Assembly (NCBI GenBank): GCA_934567115.1 | Contig: CAKTJA010000028.1 | Location: 1 to 12,144 of the forward strand | DNA: 12,144 bases | DNA from: an uncultured Oscillospiraceae bacterium | GTDB lineage: Bacteria > Bacillota > Clostridia > Oscillospirales > Oscillospiraceae | Reading direction: 5' to 3' | Shown here: in pieces, positions 1 to 6,215 of the stretch | Layout: each line of letters starts with the position of its first letter | How positions within the stretch are numbered: the first letter of the stretch is position 1 | Translations under genes and position numbers: made by a program | Notes under the pieces: generated by a model | What the model saw: the letters and a program-made list of their open reading frames with translations, nothing else | What the model was told of the DNA's origin: nothing | Database searches by the model: none

Positions 1-72
1 CGTTAGCTCAGTCGGCAGAGCACCTGCCTTTTAAGCAGGGTGTCCGGGGTTCGAATCCCCGACGAGGCACCA
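1..72 (+). tRNA. tRNA-Lys (anticodon TTT), 5' end cut by the window
   Basis: A cloverleaf is visible. The D stem is GCTC/GAGC, the anticodon stem is CCTGC/GCAGG around the loop CTTTTAA (anticodon TTT, lysine), the T arm is CGGGG-TTCGAAT-CCCCG, and the 3' acceptor strand ACGAGGC is followed by discriminator A and an encoded CCA. The 3' strand predicts a 5' strand GCCTCGT; the window opens at its last three bases, so four bases lie outside. The gene is otherwise intact. Confidence 0.97.
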
Positions 73-73
73 G

Positions 74-110
74 AAAAAGTCCTGAAATATCAGAATTTTA
101 GGACTTTTTT
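74..110 (+). terminator. Intrinsic terminator of the tRNA transcript
   Basis: AAAAAGTCCT (74-83) pairs with AGGACTTTTT (100-109) around an AT-rich loop, and the 3' arm runs into six T residues. It starts two bases after the tRNA CCA, so it should end the tRNA transcript. The A-rich 5' arm means it could also act weakly on the other strand. Confidence 0.88.
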
Positions 111-210
111 CCTGCCTTTTTCCGGCAAGCGTCTGCCGCCGCATTTTCTGCGTGCCGCAATTTCATTCCAAAATTCGTGTGGATTTTTCTGGAGCATCGC
201 ATCCATTTTT

Positions 211-245
211 CGCCACGCGCCCGACAGGGTGCGCGGCGTTTTTTT
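211..245 (+). terminator. Terminator-like hairpin directly before ygjV (candidate attenuator)
   Basis: A 12-position stem joins 211-222 to 227-238 with one A/C mismatch and one G-U pair. It has a GACA loop and is followed by seven T residues (239-245). This is a textbook intrinsic terminator shape. It ends three bases before the GGGAGG ribosome binding site of the ygjV gene and 17 bases before its ATG, so a transcript initiating upstream must pass it to express the gene. No gene lies between it and the tRNA terminator at 74-110. Confidence 0.8.
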
Positions 246-262
246 ATGGGAGGAACGGAAGA

Positions 263-808
263 ATGAACGTGTTTTACCAAATCGTCGGCTTCGGCGCGCT
301 GATCACCATGGGCTTGAGCTACTGGCAGAAGGATAAGCGGATGATCCTGTTGTGGCAGGTGGCGGCAAATCTGATTTTCGCCATCCATTATACGCTGCTC
401 CACGCTCGTTCCGGCGCGCTGTGCAGCTTCTTCCAGATTGTCGTGCTGCTGCTTTTCCTGCTGCAGGAAAAACGCGGCTGGAGCAGACTGACCGTTGCGG
501 CGCCCATCGTGGCGGTCTTTCTGCTGATCGCCGCCGTGACCTACGAAACGCCGGTGTCGGTGCTGCCCATCGTGGCTTCGCTGGCGGCGCTGCTGCCGTT
601 CTTCCAGTCCAACAAGCGGGTGATACAGGCGGCGGGGATCGTCAGCGGCCTTTCGTGGCTGGTATACGTCATCGCGGTGCGGTCGTATTCCGGAATGGTG
701 ACGGAATCCGTGCTGACCGTCATCACCGCGGCGTCCCTGCTGAAGAAGGAGCCGAAGGCGGACGGGCGGTCTCAGGAAAAGGACAAGTGCGAATTTGAAC
801 GCCGGTGA
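263..808 (+). CDS. ygjV: YgjV family inner membrane protein
   Basis: A 181-residue, strongly hydrophobic protein with about five to six membrane segments. It resembles the YgjV family (E. coli YgjV is of similar length), including an N-terminal stretch GLSYWQKDKRMILLWQ and a following segment with NLIFAIHYTLL. The function of the family is not known. The ATG at 263 is preferred because GGGAGG (248-253) lies nine bases upstream; an in-frame GTG at 152 has no ribosome binding site and would have to be read through the terminator hairpin at 211-245. The C-terminus is a charged, probably cytoplasmic tail rich in Lys, Glu and Asp. The gene stands alone between that hairpin and the promoter at 873-901. 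I saw no convincing promoter between 111 and 210, so how it is transcribed is unclear. Confidence 0.82.
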   Translation: MNVFYQIVGFGALITMGLSYWQKDKRMILLWQVAANLIFAIHYTLLHARSGALCSFFQIVVLLLFLLQEKRGWSRLTVAAPIVAVFLLIAAVTYETPVSVLPIVASLAALLPFFQSNKRVIQAAGIVSGLSWLVYVIAVRSYSGMVTESVLTVITAASLLKKEPKADGRSQEKDKCEFERR

Positions 809-872
809 ACAGGCCTCGGGACGGCTCCGCGCTCCCGCCGAAAATTGGATGGAGCGGGCCGCGCTTCGCCGC

Positions 873-901
873 TTGAAAAGCAGGTCCGATTTTGCTATAA
901 T
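873..901 (+). promoter_or_regulatory. Sigma-A promoter of the udp operon, extended -10
   Basis: TTGAAA (873-878), a 17-base spacer, then TATAAT (896-901) preceded by TG at 893-894 (extended -10). Transcription should start near 908, giving a leader of about 26 bases with the ribosome binding site GAGGGG just before the ATG at 934. Confidence 0.88.
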
Positions 902-933
902 AATGAAAATCTGTTTTGCGAGGGGTGACTTCT

Positions 934-1740
934 ATGCATGAACTGGAACGTCAATACCATATTCACTGCGCGGAGGGAGAGGTAGGCCGCTACGTCATCC
1001 TGCCCGGCGACCCGGGGCGCTGCGCGTCCATCGCCGCGCTGTTCGACAACGCGGTCAAGGTCGCGCAGAACCGTGAGTTCACCACCTACACCGGGACGCT
1101 TCTCGGCGAAAAGGTCAGCGTCTGCTCCACCGGCATCGGGGGACCCAGCGCGTCCATCGCCATGGAGGAGCTGCACCGGCTCGGCGCGGACACGTTCATA
1201 CGCACCGGCACCTGCGGCGGGGTCGATATCGACGTGAGGTCCGGCGACGTCGTCGTTGCGACCGGCGCGATCCGCTATGAGCATACGAGCATGGAATACG
1301 CGCCCATTGAGTATCCCGCCGTACCGGACTTCGACCTTACGCTCGCGCTGCGCGATGCGTCGCGGGAGCTGGGCTATCGCACGCACACCGGCGTGGTGCA
1401 GTGCAAGGACAGCTTCTACGGACAGCACAGCCCGGAGAAAAGCCCGGTCTATTACGAGCTGCTTCAAAAGTGGGAGAGCTGGAAGCGCCTCGGCGTCAAG
1501 GCCAGCGAGATGGAGAGCGCCGCCCTGTTCGTCGTGGCTGCCGCGCTCGGCTGCCGCTGCGGGTCGTGCTTCCATGTGGTGTGGAATCAGGAGCGGGAGA
1601 AGGCCGGGCTTGATCAGGATATGAGCGAGGATACGTCGGCGGCCGTCAAGGTCGCGGTCGAGGCGCTTCGGCGCATCATTCGGCGGGACCGTGAGCTTGC
1701 CGCCCTGCCGGGACACGAGCGGAAGCTGCTTGAGGACTGA
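934..1740 (+). CDS. udp: Uridine phosphorylase
   Basis: A 268-residue enzyme of the PNP/UDP phosphorylase family, cleaving uridine with phosphate to uracil and ribose-1-phosphate in pyrimidine salvage (cytoplasm). Visible motifs are the phosphate-binding GDPGR (25-29), NREFTT around Arg47, the family signature [17 protein letters not shown] (64-80), IRTGTCGG (Arg90, Thr93), the base-site DSFYGQHSP (159-167, with Gln164), and the ribose-binding EMES (192-195). The Arg that in E. coli Udp helps bind uracil is not obvious in the GQHSPE segment, which is typical of the Gram-positive subgroup; related nucleosides may therefore also be used. The ATG at 934 is chosen over an in-frame TTG at 916 because GAGGGG (919-924) precedes it. 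It is the first gene of a three-gene unit. Confidence 0.92.
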   Translation: MHELERQYHIHCAEGEVGRYVILPGDPGRCASIAALFDNAVKVAQNREFTTYTGTLLGEKVSVCSTGIGGPSASIAMEELHRLGADTFIRTGTCGGVDIDVRSGDVVVATGAIRYEHTSMEYAPIEYPAVPDFDLTLALRDASRELGYRTHTGVVQCKDSFYGQHSPEKSPVYYELLQKWESWKRLGVKASEMESAALFVVAAALGCRCGSCFHVVWNQEREKAGLDQDMSEDTSAAVKVAVEALRRIIRRDRELAALPGHERKLLED

Positions 1741-1758
1741 CGCCGCAAGGGGAGCGCC

Positions 1759-1908
1759 ATGATGAAATATGTGGCGGCGGTCGCTGCGGCGGCTGTGAGC
1801 GTCCTGCCGCACATGAGGCTTGCGCGCATGGAGCGAAGGCTCGACGCGCTTACCGCAGGTCTCGGCGGCGGGGAGAACGACGGAGAAGGGGAGCGTGCGG
1901 ATAAATGA
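1759..1908 (+). CDS. 49-residue small ORF, translationally coupled to the racemase
   Basis: ATG-ATG start preceded by AAGGGGAG (1747-1754), 18 bases after the udp stop, and ending in TGA at 1906-1908 so that it overlaps the next start as ATGA. The predicted peptide starts MMKYVAAVAAAAVSVLPHMR, a short hydrophobic Ala/Val stretch, then an Arg/Leu-rich amphipathic stretch (RLARMERRLDAL), then a Gly/Glu/Asp-rich tail. That suggests a membrane-touching helix with a charged cytoplasmic tail. I recognise no family. Its ribosome binding site, spacing and ATGA overlap argue that it is translated; the low sequence complexity and short length argue for caution. It may simply couple translation of the racemase to that of udp. 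Confidence 0.62.
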   Translation: MMKYVAAVAAAAVSVLPHMRLARMERRLDALTAGLGGGENDGEGERADK

Positions 1909-2603
1909 GCGGAAAGGTCATCGGAATTCTCGGCGGCATGGGGCCGCTTGCAACGGCGGATCTTTTTACGAAGATCACGGCGCACACGGCGGCGTCCTGC
2001 GATCAGGAGCATCCGCGCGTGTGCATCGACTCCAACACGGACATCCCGGACCGAACCGCCGCGCTGCTGCACGGCGGGGCCGACCCCGTGCCGGAGATGG
2101 TCAAAAGCGCGCGTCGGCTGGAGAGCATCGGCGCGGATCTCATCATCATGCCCTGCAACACCGCGCACAACTTCCACGACAGCGTGGCGCGGAGCGTCGG
2201 CATTCCCGTGCTGCATATGATCGCCCTTACCCGTGACGCGCTCAGGGTGCGCGGCGTGAAGCGCGCGGGACTGCTTGCCACCGACGGCACAGTGCGGACC
2301 GGGATCTATCAGCGGACGTTTGACGGCAGCGGCATCGAGCTGCTTGTTCCGGAGGAGGACGAGCAGGCGGCGGTGATGGACGCGATCTACAACGGCGTGA
2401 AGGCGGGGAACCGGAGCTATGACGCGTCTGGGCTTCGCCGCACATGCGAGAGCCTGCTTGCGCGCGGGGCGGAGACGCTGATCCTCGGCTGTACGGAGCT
2501 TCCGCCCGCGTTCGAGCTGTACCGGCTCGACTACCCGGCGGTCGATCCGACGCTGGAGCTGGCGCTTGCCGCCATCCGCGCGGCGGGACACGAGACCGTG
2601 TGA
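1905..2603 (+). CDS. Aspartate/glutamate racemase family amino-acid racemase
   Basis: A 232-residue PLP-independent racemase of the Asp/Glu racemase superfamily. It opens with KVIGILGGMGPLATADL (4-20), and has both catalytic cysteines in the expected contexts: Cys84 in MPCNTAH and Cys196 in ILGCTELP. The two-cysteine pair interconverts L- and D-amino acids by proton transfer. The GGMGPLAT opening is that of aspartate racemase and YgeA-like broad racemases rather than MurI, so the likely product is a D-amino acid such as D-aspartate; the substrate cannot be fixed from sequence. The start overlaps the 49-residue ORF (ATGA), and GGAGAAGGGGAG lies upstream. It is the last gene before the terminator at 2651-2689. 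Its pairing with uridine phosphorylase has no obvious metabolic logic. Confidence 0.9.
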   Translation: MSGKVIGILGGMGPLATADLFTKITAHTAASCDQEHPRVCIDSNTDIPDRTAALLHGGADPVPEMVKSARRLESIGADLIIMPCNTAHNFHDSVARSVGIPVLHMIALTRDALRVRGVKRAGLLATDGTVRTGIYQRTFDGSGIELLVPEEDEQAAVMDAIYNGVKAGNRSYDASGLRRTCESLLARGAETLILGCTELPPAFELYRLDYPAVDPTLELALAAIRAAGHETV

Positions 2604-2650
2604 GCGGCGGGCCGATCTCACAGGCGATACGAAAACGGCGGAAAACATCG

Positions 2651-2689
2651 AACGGCGCACCTGCCTCGAGGCGGGCGCGCCGTTTTTTT
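2651..2689 (+). terminator. Intrinsic terminator of the udp-racemase operon
   Basis: AACGGCGC (2651-2658) pairs with GCGCCGTT (2677-2684), enclosing a second short stem GCC-TCGA-GGC, and is followed by a run of seven T residues (2683-2689). It lies 48 bases after the racemase stop codon. Confidence 0.9.
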
Positions 2690-2800
2690 GACAGCTGTGC
2701 CGCCGCGTTGGGTGTGTTCCGCCGAAGCGGCGGGGGGGAGGTATGATTCTCCGTCAAAAAGCTTGAAGGAGGGGGGAGACGGGAGGTCGGGAAACGTTAT

Positions 2801-2842
2801 AAAGCCGAGGAGCGGGGCATTGCGCCTCGGCCCTCGGCTTTT
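2801..2842. terminator. Probable bidirectional terminator at the end of tctA
   Basis: AAAGCCGAGG (2801-2810) pairs perfectly with CCTCGGCTTT (2832-2841). The 3' arm is preceded by a second copy of the heptamer CCTCGGC (2825-2831), so two alternative pairings exist. On the minus strand the hairpin is followed by TTTATAACG and would end the tctCBA transcript; on the plus strand it is followed by TTTTGTGTTTTT, a better T tract, although no plus-strand gene was recognised between 2690 and 2800. The rest of 2690-2947 is noncoding as far as I can see, with an AT-rich stretch at 2850-2930. Confidence 0.7.
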
Positions 2843-2947
2843 GTGTTTTTCGGATTATCCCGACAATTTGCGCGAAAAAGGACGCTTATTTTGTAAATTT
2901 TTCGGGAAACTGAACAAATATAGCATTGGAGCCGGAGGACGCGCATC

Positions 2948-4432
2948 TCATTCGACCTTGCGCCGCCTTGTGCGGAGAATGTTTCCGATGACCGTCGCCG
3001 CGACCGCGAACAGCAGGACCAGCGTGATCGGTCGGCCGAACATGGCGGGAAGAAAGCGGTCCGCAGTGGAGGCGAGGGAGACCGCGCGGCGGAAGCTTGC
3101 GTCCATCAGTCCGCCGAGCACCAGTCCGAGCGTGACCGGCGCGACGGGAAAGCCCCGGCGGCGCAGCAGAAAGCCGAGCACGCCGAAAAAGAGCATCACG
3201 CCCACGTCGAACAGCCGTCCGCTGCACGCGTAGGACCCGATCACGCACAGCACCGCGACCACCGGAAGCAACAGCCGCTTCGGTATAAGGATCACGCGGC
3301 TGACATGCTTCGCCGCCAGCGTGCCGAGCAGCAGCAGGAACACACAGCCGAGCAGACCACCGGCAAGGATCGCGTAAAAGCCGGCGGGGTCGTTCCGCAG
3401 AAACATCGGTCCGGGCTGAAGCCCGTGAACGTGGAAGACCGAAAGAAGGATCGCAGTCACGGCGTCGCCGGGAATGGCCAGCGTCAGCATGGGGATCAGC
3501 GCGCCGCCGATGCAGGCGTTGTTTGCGCTCTCCGAAGCGACGATGCCCTCGTAGGCTCCCTCGCCGAAGGGACGGCTGGGGCGGCGGACGATGCGCTTGG
3601 CCTCGCCGTAGGCAAGAAAGGACGCGACCGGCCCGCCCGCGCCCGGCAGCGCGCCGACAAGCGTACCGACCGTGCAGTACCAGAGAGAGCGCGGTAGCTC
3701 GCGCAGCACCTCGCGCAGGGGGACGGAGCGCTCCTCCGCCGCGGGACATTCGCCGTCCGCCATCCCGTCGGAGATGCAGGAGAGGACCTCGGCCAGACCG
3801 AACAGGCCGATCAGCGCCGGCACGGTCGATATCCCGGCCTTGAGACCTTCTATGCCGAAGGTCAGCCGGGGCGTGCCGACCACGGGATCGATGCCGACCA
3901 GCGCAAAGAGAACGCCGAGCAGAGCGCTGACAAGGCCGCGTGAAAAGCTTTTCGCGGTCAGAGCGCCCACGGCGGCGAGGCCGAAGAGCGAGAGCAGAAA
4001 GTAGTCGATGGGCTGAAACCGCAGCGCGGCCGCAGTGATGGGACGGGCCAGAACGGCGAGGGCGGCAAGTCCGAACACGCTGCCGACAAAGGAGTACACC
4101 GTCGCGTACCGCAGCGCCTTGCGGGCCTCACCCCGCAGCGCCATCGGATAGCCGTCGAGCGTCGTCACCACGCTTGACGGCGCGCCGGGGATGTTGATCA
4201 GGATCGCGCTGACGGCCCCGGAGTAGACGCCCACCACGTAAACGCCCATGACGCTCGCCAGCGCGTCGCCGATCTCCCACGAGTAGGTGATGGAGACCAG
4301 CAGCGCCGTGGCCATGGAGACCGACAGCCCCGGGATCGCGCCGACGAGCATGCCCGCCGCCGCGCCGAGAAAAGCAAACAGGATAAAGCGCGGGTCTGTG
4401 AGATAGGAAGCGACCCCTGCAAGCATGTCCAT
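2948..4432 (-). CDS. tctA: Tripartite tricarboxylate transporter, large membrane subunit TctA
   Basis: A 494-residue, about 12-helix membrane protein, normal length for TctA, the large permease of TTT-type secondary carriers that import carboxylates using an ion gradient. Family motifs are GAAAGMLVGAIPGLS (23-37), ILINIPGAPSSVVTTLDGYP (77-96) and, in the second half, the repeat-related GALPGAGGPVASF. Loops carry Arg-rich cytoplasmic segments and the C-terminus ends in RTRRRK. The ATG at 4432 is chosen because AGGAGG stands just upstream in the 17-base gap after tctB, and because the longer reading frame would run far back into tctB. It is the last gene of the tctCBA operon. Confidence 0.93.
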   Translation of the reverse strand: MDMLAGVASYLTDPRFILFAFLGAAAGMLVGAIPGLSVSMATALLVSITYSWEIGDALASVMGVYVVGVYSGAVSAILINIPGAPSSVVTTLDGYPMALRGEARKALRYATVYSFVGSVFGLAALAVLARPITAAALRFQPIDYFLLSLFGLAAVGALTAKSFSRGLVSALLGVLFALVGIDPVVGTPRLTFGIEGLKAGISTVPALIGLFGLAEVLSCISDGMADGECPAAEERSVPLREVLRELPRSLWYCTVGTLVGALPGAGGPVASFLAYGEAKRIVRRPSRPFGEGAYEGIVASESANNACIGGALIPMLTLAIPGDAVTAILLSVFHVHGLQPGPMFLRNDPAGFYAILAGGLLGCVFLLLLGTLAAKHVSRVILIPKRLLLPVVAVLCVIGSYACSGRLFDVGVMLFFGVLGFLLRRRGFPVAPVTLGLVLGGLMDASFRRAVSLASTADRFLPAMFGRPITLVLLFAVAATVIGNILRTRRRKVE

Positions 4433-4449
4433 AATGCGCGCTCCTCCTC

Positions 4450-4932
4450 TCAGGGCAGCCGGACGTTCAGTCCGAGCGCAAAGATCATGTAGAGCGCCGG
4501 GGGCGCGGTCAGCGCGATGGGCACGATGCGGGTCCACCGCCGTTCGCCGAGCAGCAGCATGAGCGCGGCGAGAAACAGCGCCGTGGCGGGGATAAAGCGC
4601 AGCAGCGGCAGCAGCGCGCAGTAGGCCACCGTCAGAAGACCGGAGAGAGCCGTCCGCTTCAGACCGCTGTCCGTGCGGCGGCTCTCGCGTTCCGCTTCGT
4701 CCGCGCCGGGCGCGCTCTCTCTTACGGCGCGCCGTCCCTCGGCAAGAAGGGAGAGCGCGGGCGGCAGGGCCAGCACGGACAGCAGCAGAGGAAACAGGTA
4801 CGGCGACATCGCCGGCGAGCGCAGCGCGTCCGCGCCGGCGAAGCCGCGCAGGCTCCGCAGCAGCAAGAGCAGGCTCGGCAGCAGGACGGTGAGGCCGTCC
4901 CGGATCGAGCGGTTGTTAAGATACCTGCGCAA
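4450..4932 (-). CDS. tctB: Tripartite tricarboxylate transporter, small membrane subunit TctB
   Basis: A 160-residue hydrophobic protein with about four membrane helices, the usual size and topology of TctB, the small membrane partner of TctA. The sequence is poorly conserved, as is normal for TctB, so the call leans on size, topology and position between tctC and tctA. The start is a TTG at 4932, nine bases after a GGAGG; no better in-frame start with a ribosome binding site was seen. The gap to tctC is 22 bases and to tctA 17 bases. A polar Glu/Arg/Ser-rich loop lies between helices two and three. Confidence 0.85.
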   Translation of the reverse strand: MRRYLNNRSIRDGLTVLLPSLLLLLRSLRGFAGADALRSPAMSPYLFPLLLSVLALPPALSLLAEGRRAVRESAPGADEAERESRRTDSGLKRTALSGLLTVAYCALLPLLRFIPATALFLAALMLLLGERRWTRIVPIALTAPPALYMIFALGLNVRLP

Positions 4933-4954
4933 GGCGGATCGCCTCCTTCCGTTT

Positions 4955-6007
4955 TCAATCCTCGGGCCGTTCGATGCCGAAATCGGCGGGGCTGTACATG
5001 GCGGCGCCCGCGTCGTAGATCAGCCACGAGACCCGGGACTCCCATTCCTTATAGAAAGCGCGCATATCGTCCGGGGTGGGATAGCGCTCATAGAGCCGCG
5101 CGATGCTGTTGCGGTCCATGTAATCATTGAACGCCTCACTTTTCACCGCCTCGGCGCAGCCGGCGCGCAGCAGCTCGCACACCTCGCCGGGAACGTCCTT
5201 CGCGACCACAAGGCTCAGCGGCGTGTAGGGCAGGAGCATGTAGCTCTCGCTGCCCTCGATCAGCTCGGCGAGCGCGGGCACGTCCGGGTGACGCTCCATC
5301 CGCTCGGTCGAACAGGCGGCGAGCAGCCGCACGTCTCCGCTTTCGATGAAGGACGCGACGGCGGAGTAATTGGAATTGGTGAAGGCGACCTGATGGCTCA
5401 GCACGGCGACGATCCCCTCCGCGCCGGAGTTGTAGGCCGTCAGCGCCGGGTAGTAGCCGAAGCGGTTGAGGATCAGCGCCTGCACATGTCCGGAACCGCC
5501 GGGGCCGGTGTAGGCCATCTGGACGGCGTTGGGCCGCGCGGCGATGTCGGCAAGCAGCTCCTCCATGGTCTGATAATCGGAGTCGGCCGCGACGACGACG
5601 ACCTTCGGGTCGTCCGCCGTGACCATGATCGGCTCATAGTCGTCGTAGCTCAGCTCGCTCAGGCCCATGACGCGCTGCGTGCCGAGGCTGTCGGCGCAGA
5701 AGAGGACGACGGAGCCGTCGTGCGCAGCGTCAAGCGCCATGCGGCAGCCGATCGCACCGGAGGCCCCCGGCTGGTTTTCCACGACGAATTTCACGCCCAG
5801 CGCCTCGCCAAGCGCGGCGGCAAGCTGACGGCCGACAAGGTCGGCGGTGCCGCCGGGACCGTAGGGCACGATCATCGTGACCGTTTTAAAGGGATAGCCC
5901 TCCGATGCAGGAGGCTCCTCCGCGCCGCCCTCCGTGCGCGCGGGGGCGCATGCGGACAGCGCAAGGATCAGCGAAAGGGCGGTGAGCAGGGCAAAAAAAC
6001 GTTTCAT
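4955..6007 (-). CDS. tctC: Tripartite tricarboxylate transporter substrate-binding lipoprotein TctC (Bug family)
   Basis: A 350-residue extracytoplasmic solute receptor. It has a lipoprotein signal peptide with a lipobox LSAC ending at Cys20, then a short Gly/Glu/Pro linker and the Bug/TctC fold. Typical ligand-site motifs are VPYGPGGTADLVGR (47-60) and NQPGASGAIG (78-87). A lipid-anchored receptor is expected in a Gram-positive cell, where the receptor cannot be free in a periplasm. Bug receptors bind diverse carboxylates (citrate in Salmonella TctC), so the substrate cannot be named. ATG at 6007 follows AGAGGAA. It heads the operon under the promoter at 6081-6109. No tctDE two-component regulator is present in the window. 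Confidence 0.93.
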   Translation of the reverse strand: MKRFFALLTALSLILALSACAPARTEGGAEEPPASEGYPFKTVTMIVPYGPGGTADLVGRQLAAALGEALGVKFVVENQPGASGAIGCRMALDAAHDGSVVLFCADSLGTQRVMGLSELSYDDYEPIMVTADDPKVVVVAADSDYQTMEELLADIAARPNAVQMAYTGPGGSGHVQALILNRFGYYPALTAYNSGAEGIVAVLSHQVAFTNSNYSAVASFIESGDVRLLAACSTERMERHPDVPALAELIEGSESYMLLPYTPLSLVVAKDVPGEVCELLRAGCAEAVKSEAFNDYMDRNSIARLYERYPTPDDMRAFYKEWESRVSWLIYDAGAAMYSPADFGIERPED

Positions 6008-6032
6008 GAAAGCGTTCCTCTTTTCTCTTTTT

Positions 6033-6069
6033 CGGCGGCTCCTCCTTTAAAAAAACAAAGGAGCCGCCG
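6033..6069 (-). promoter_or_regulatory. Stable hairpin in the tctC leader
   Basis: CGGCGGCTCC (6033-6042) and GGAGCCGCCG (6060-6069) form a perfect 10-base-pair stem in the roughly 67-base leader of the tct operon. CTCCTTT at 6042-6048 can alternatively pair with AAAGGAG at 6057-6063. On the transcript the loop contains seven U residues and an AAAGGAGGAG stretch that resembles a ribosome binding site. No T tract follows, so it is not a terminator; it may stabilise the mRNA or gate translation. Confidence 0.6.
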
Positions 6070-6080
6070 CGCCATGGGAT

Positions 6081-6109
6081 AGCATAGCGGACTTGGCGCG
6101 AAATGTCAA
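6081..6109 (-). promoter_or_regulatory. Sigma-A promoter of the tctCBA operon
   Basis: On the minus strand, TTGACA (6109-6104) is followed by a 17-base spacer and TATGCT (6086-6081). Transcription should start near 6074, about 67 bases before the tctC ATG at 6007. Confidence 0.8.
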
Positions 6110-6145
6110 GCGCCGCGCCTTGCCGGAAAAATTTTGAAAAACCTC

Positions 6146-6162
6146 TTGACAAATCCTGTCAA
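6146..6162. repeat. Perfect inverted repeat TTGACA-N5-TGTCAA over the -35 box
   Basis: TTGACA (6146-6151) and its exact reverse complement TGTCAA (6157-6162) flank five bases. The left half is the -35 box of the GntR operon. The right half is a potential -35 on the minus strand, but no good minus -10 follows, so a protein-binding site is more likely than a second divergent promoter. It could also be chance. Confidence 0.5.
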
Positions 6163-6174
6163 ATGTATTATTGT
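6146..6174 (+). promoter_or_regulatory. Sigma-A promoter of the GntR-ABC operon
   Basis: TTGACA (6146-6151), a 17-base spacer, and TATTGT (6169-6174) as -10. Transcription should start near 6180, inside the inverted repeat at 6171-6192, which is the arrangement expected for an autorepressed operon. It is divergent from the tct promoter, with the two -35 boxes about 37 bases apart. Confidence 0.8.
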
Positions 6175-6192
6175 ACTAATCACCTAATACAA
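6171..6192. promoter_or_regulatory. Candidate operator for the YtrA-type GntR repressor
   Basis: An imperfect 22-base inverted repeat of the form TTGTA-c-TA-N6-TA-a-TACAA overlaps the -10 box and the predicted start site, 24 bases before the gntR ATG. A TGTA...TACA symmetry is what YtrA-subfamily GntR proteins are known to bind. A longer version also pairs TGTATTA (6164-6170) with TAATACA (6185-6191). The placement fits autorepression. Confidence 0.7.
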
Positions 6193-6215
6193 CGACACAG
6201 AAAAGGAGGAACGGA

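Noticed and set aside
1..110. tRNA-adjacent integration site for a mobile element
   Set aside because: tRNA genes are common integration targets, but no integrase and no repeat of the tRNA 3' end were seen downstream in the window.
152..262. N-terminal extension of the ygjV protein from GTG 152
   Set aside because: No ribosome binding site, extra residues not membrane-like, and the extension spans the terminator hairpin.
895..2660. Long minus-strand open frames opposite udp and the racemase (895-1812 and 1614-2660)
   Set aside because: They are Arg/Ala/Pro/His-rich shadows of GC-rich genes, lack ribosome binding sites, and lie opposite genes with clear family motifs.
2742..2765. Seven-codon leader peptide ORF with a G-rich ribosome binding site
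   Set aside because: Too short, no regulatory codon pattern, and no downstream plus-strand gene for it to control.
4673..6082. A 469-residue plus-strand open frame opposite tctC and tctB
   Set aside because: Low-complexity composition typical of antisense frames in GC-rich DNA; the minus strand encodes well-conserved TctC and TctB.
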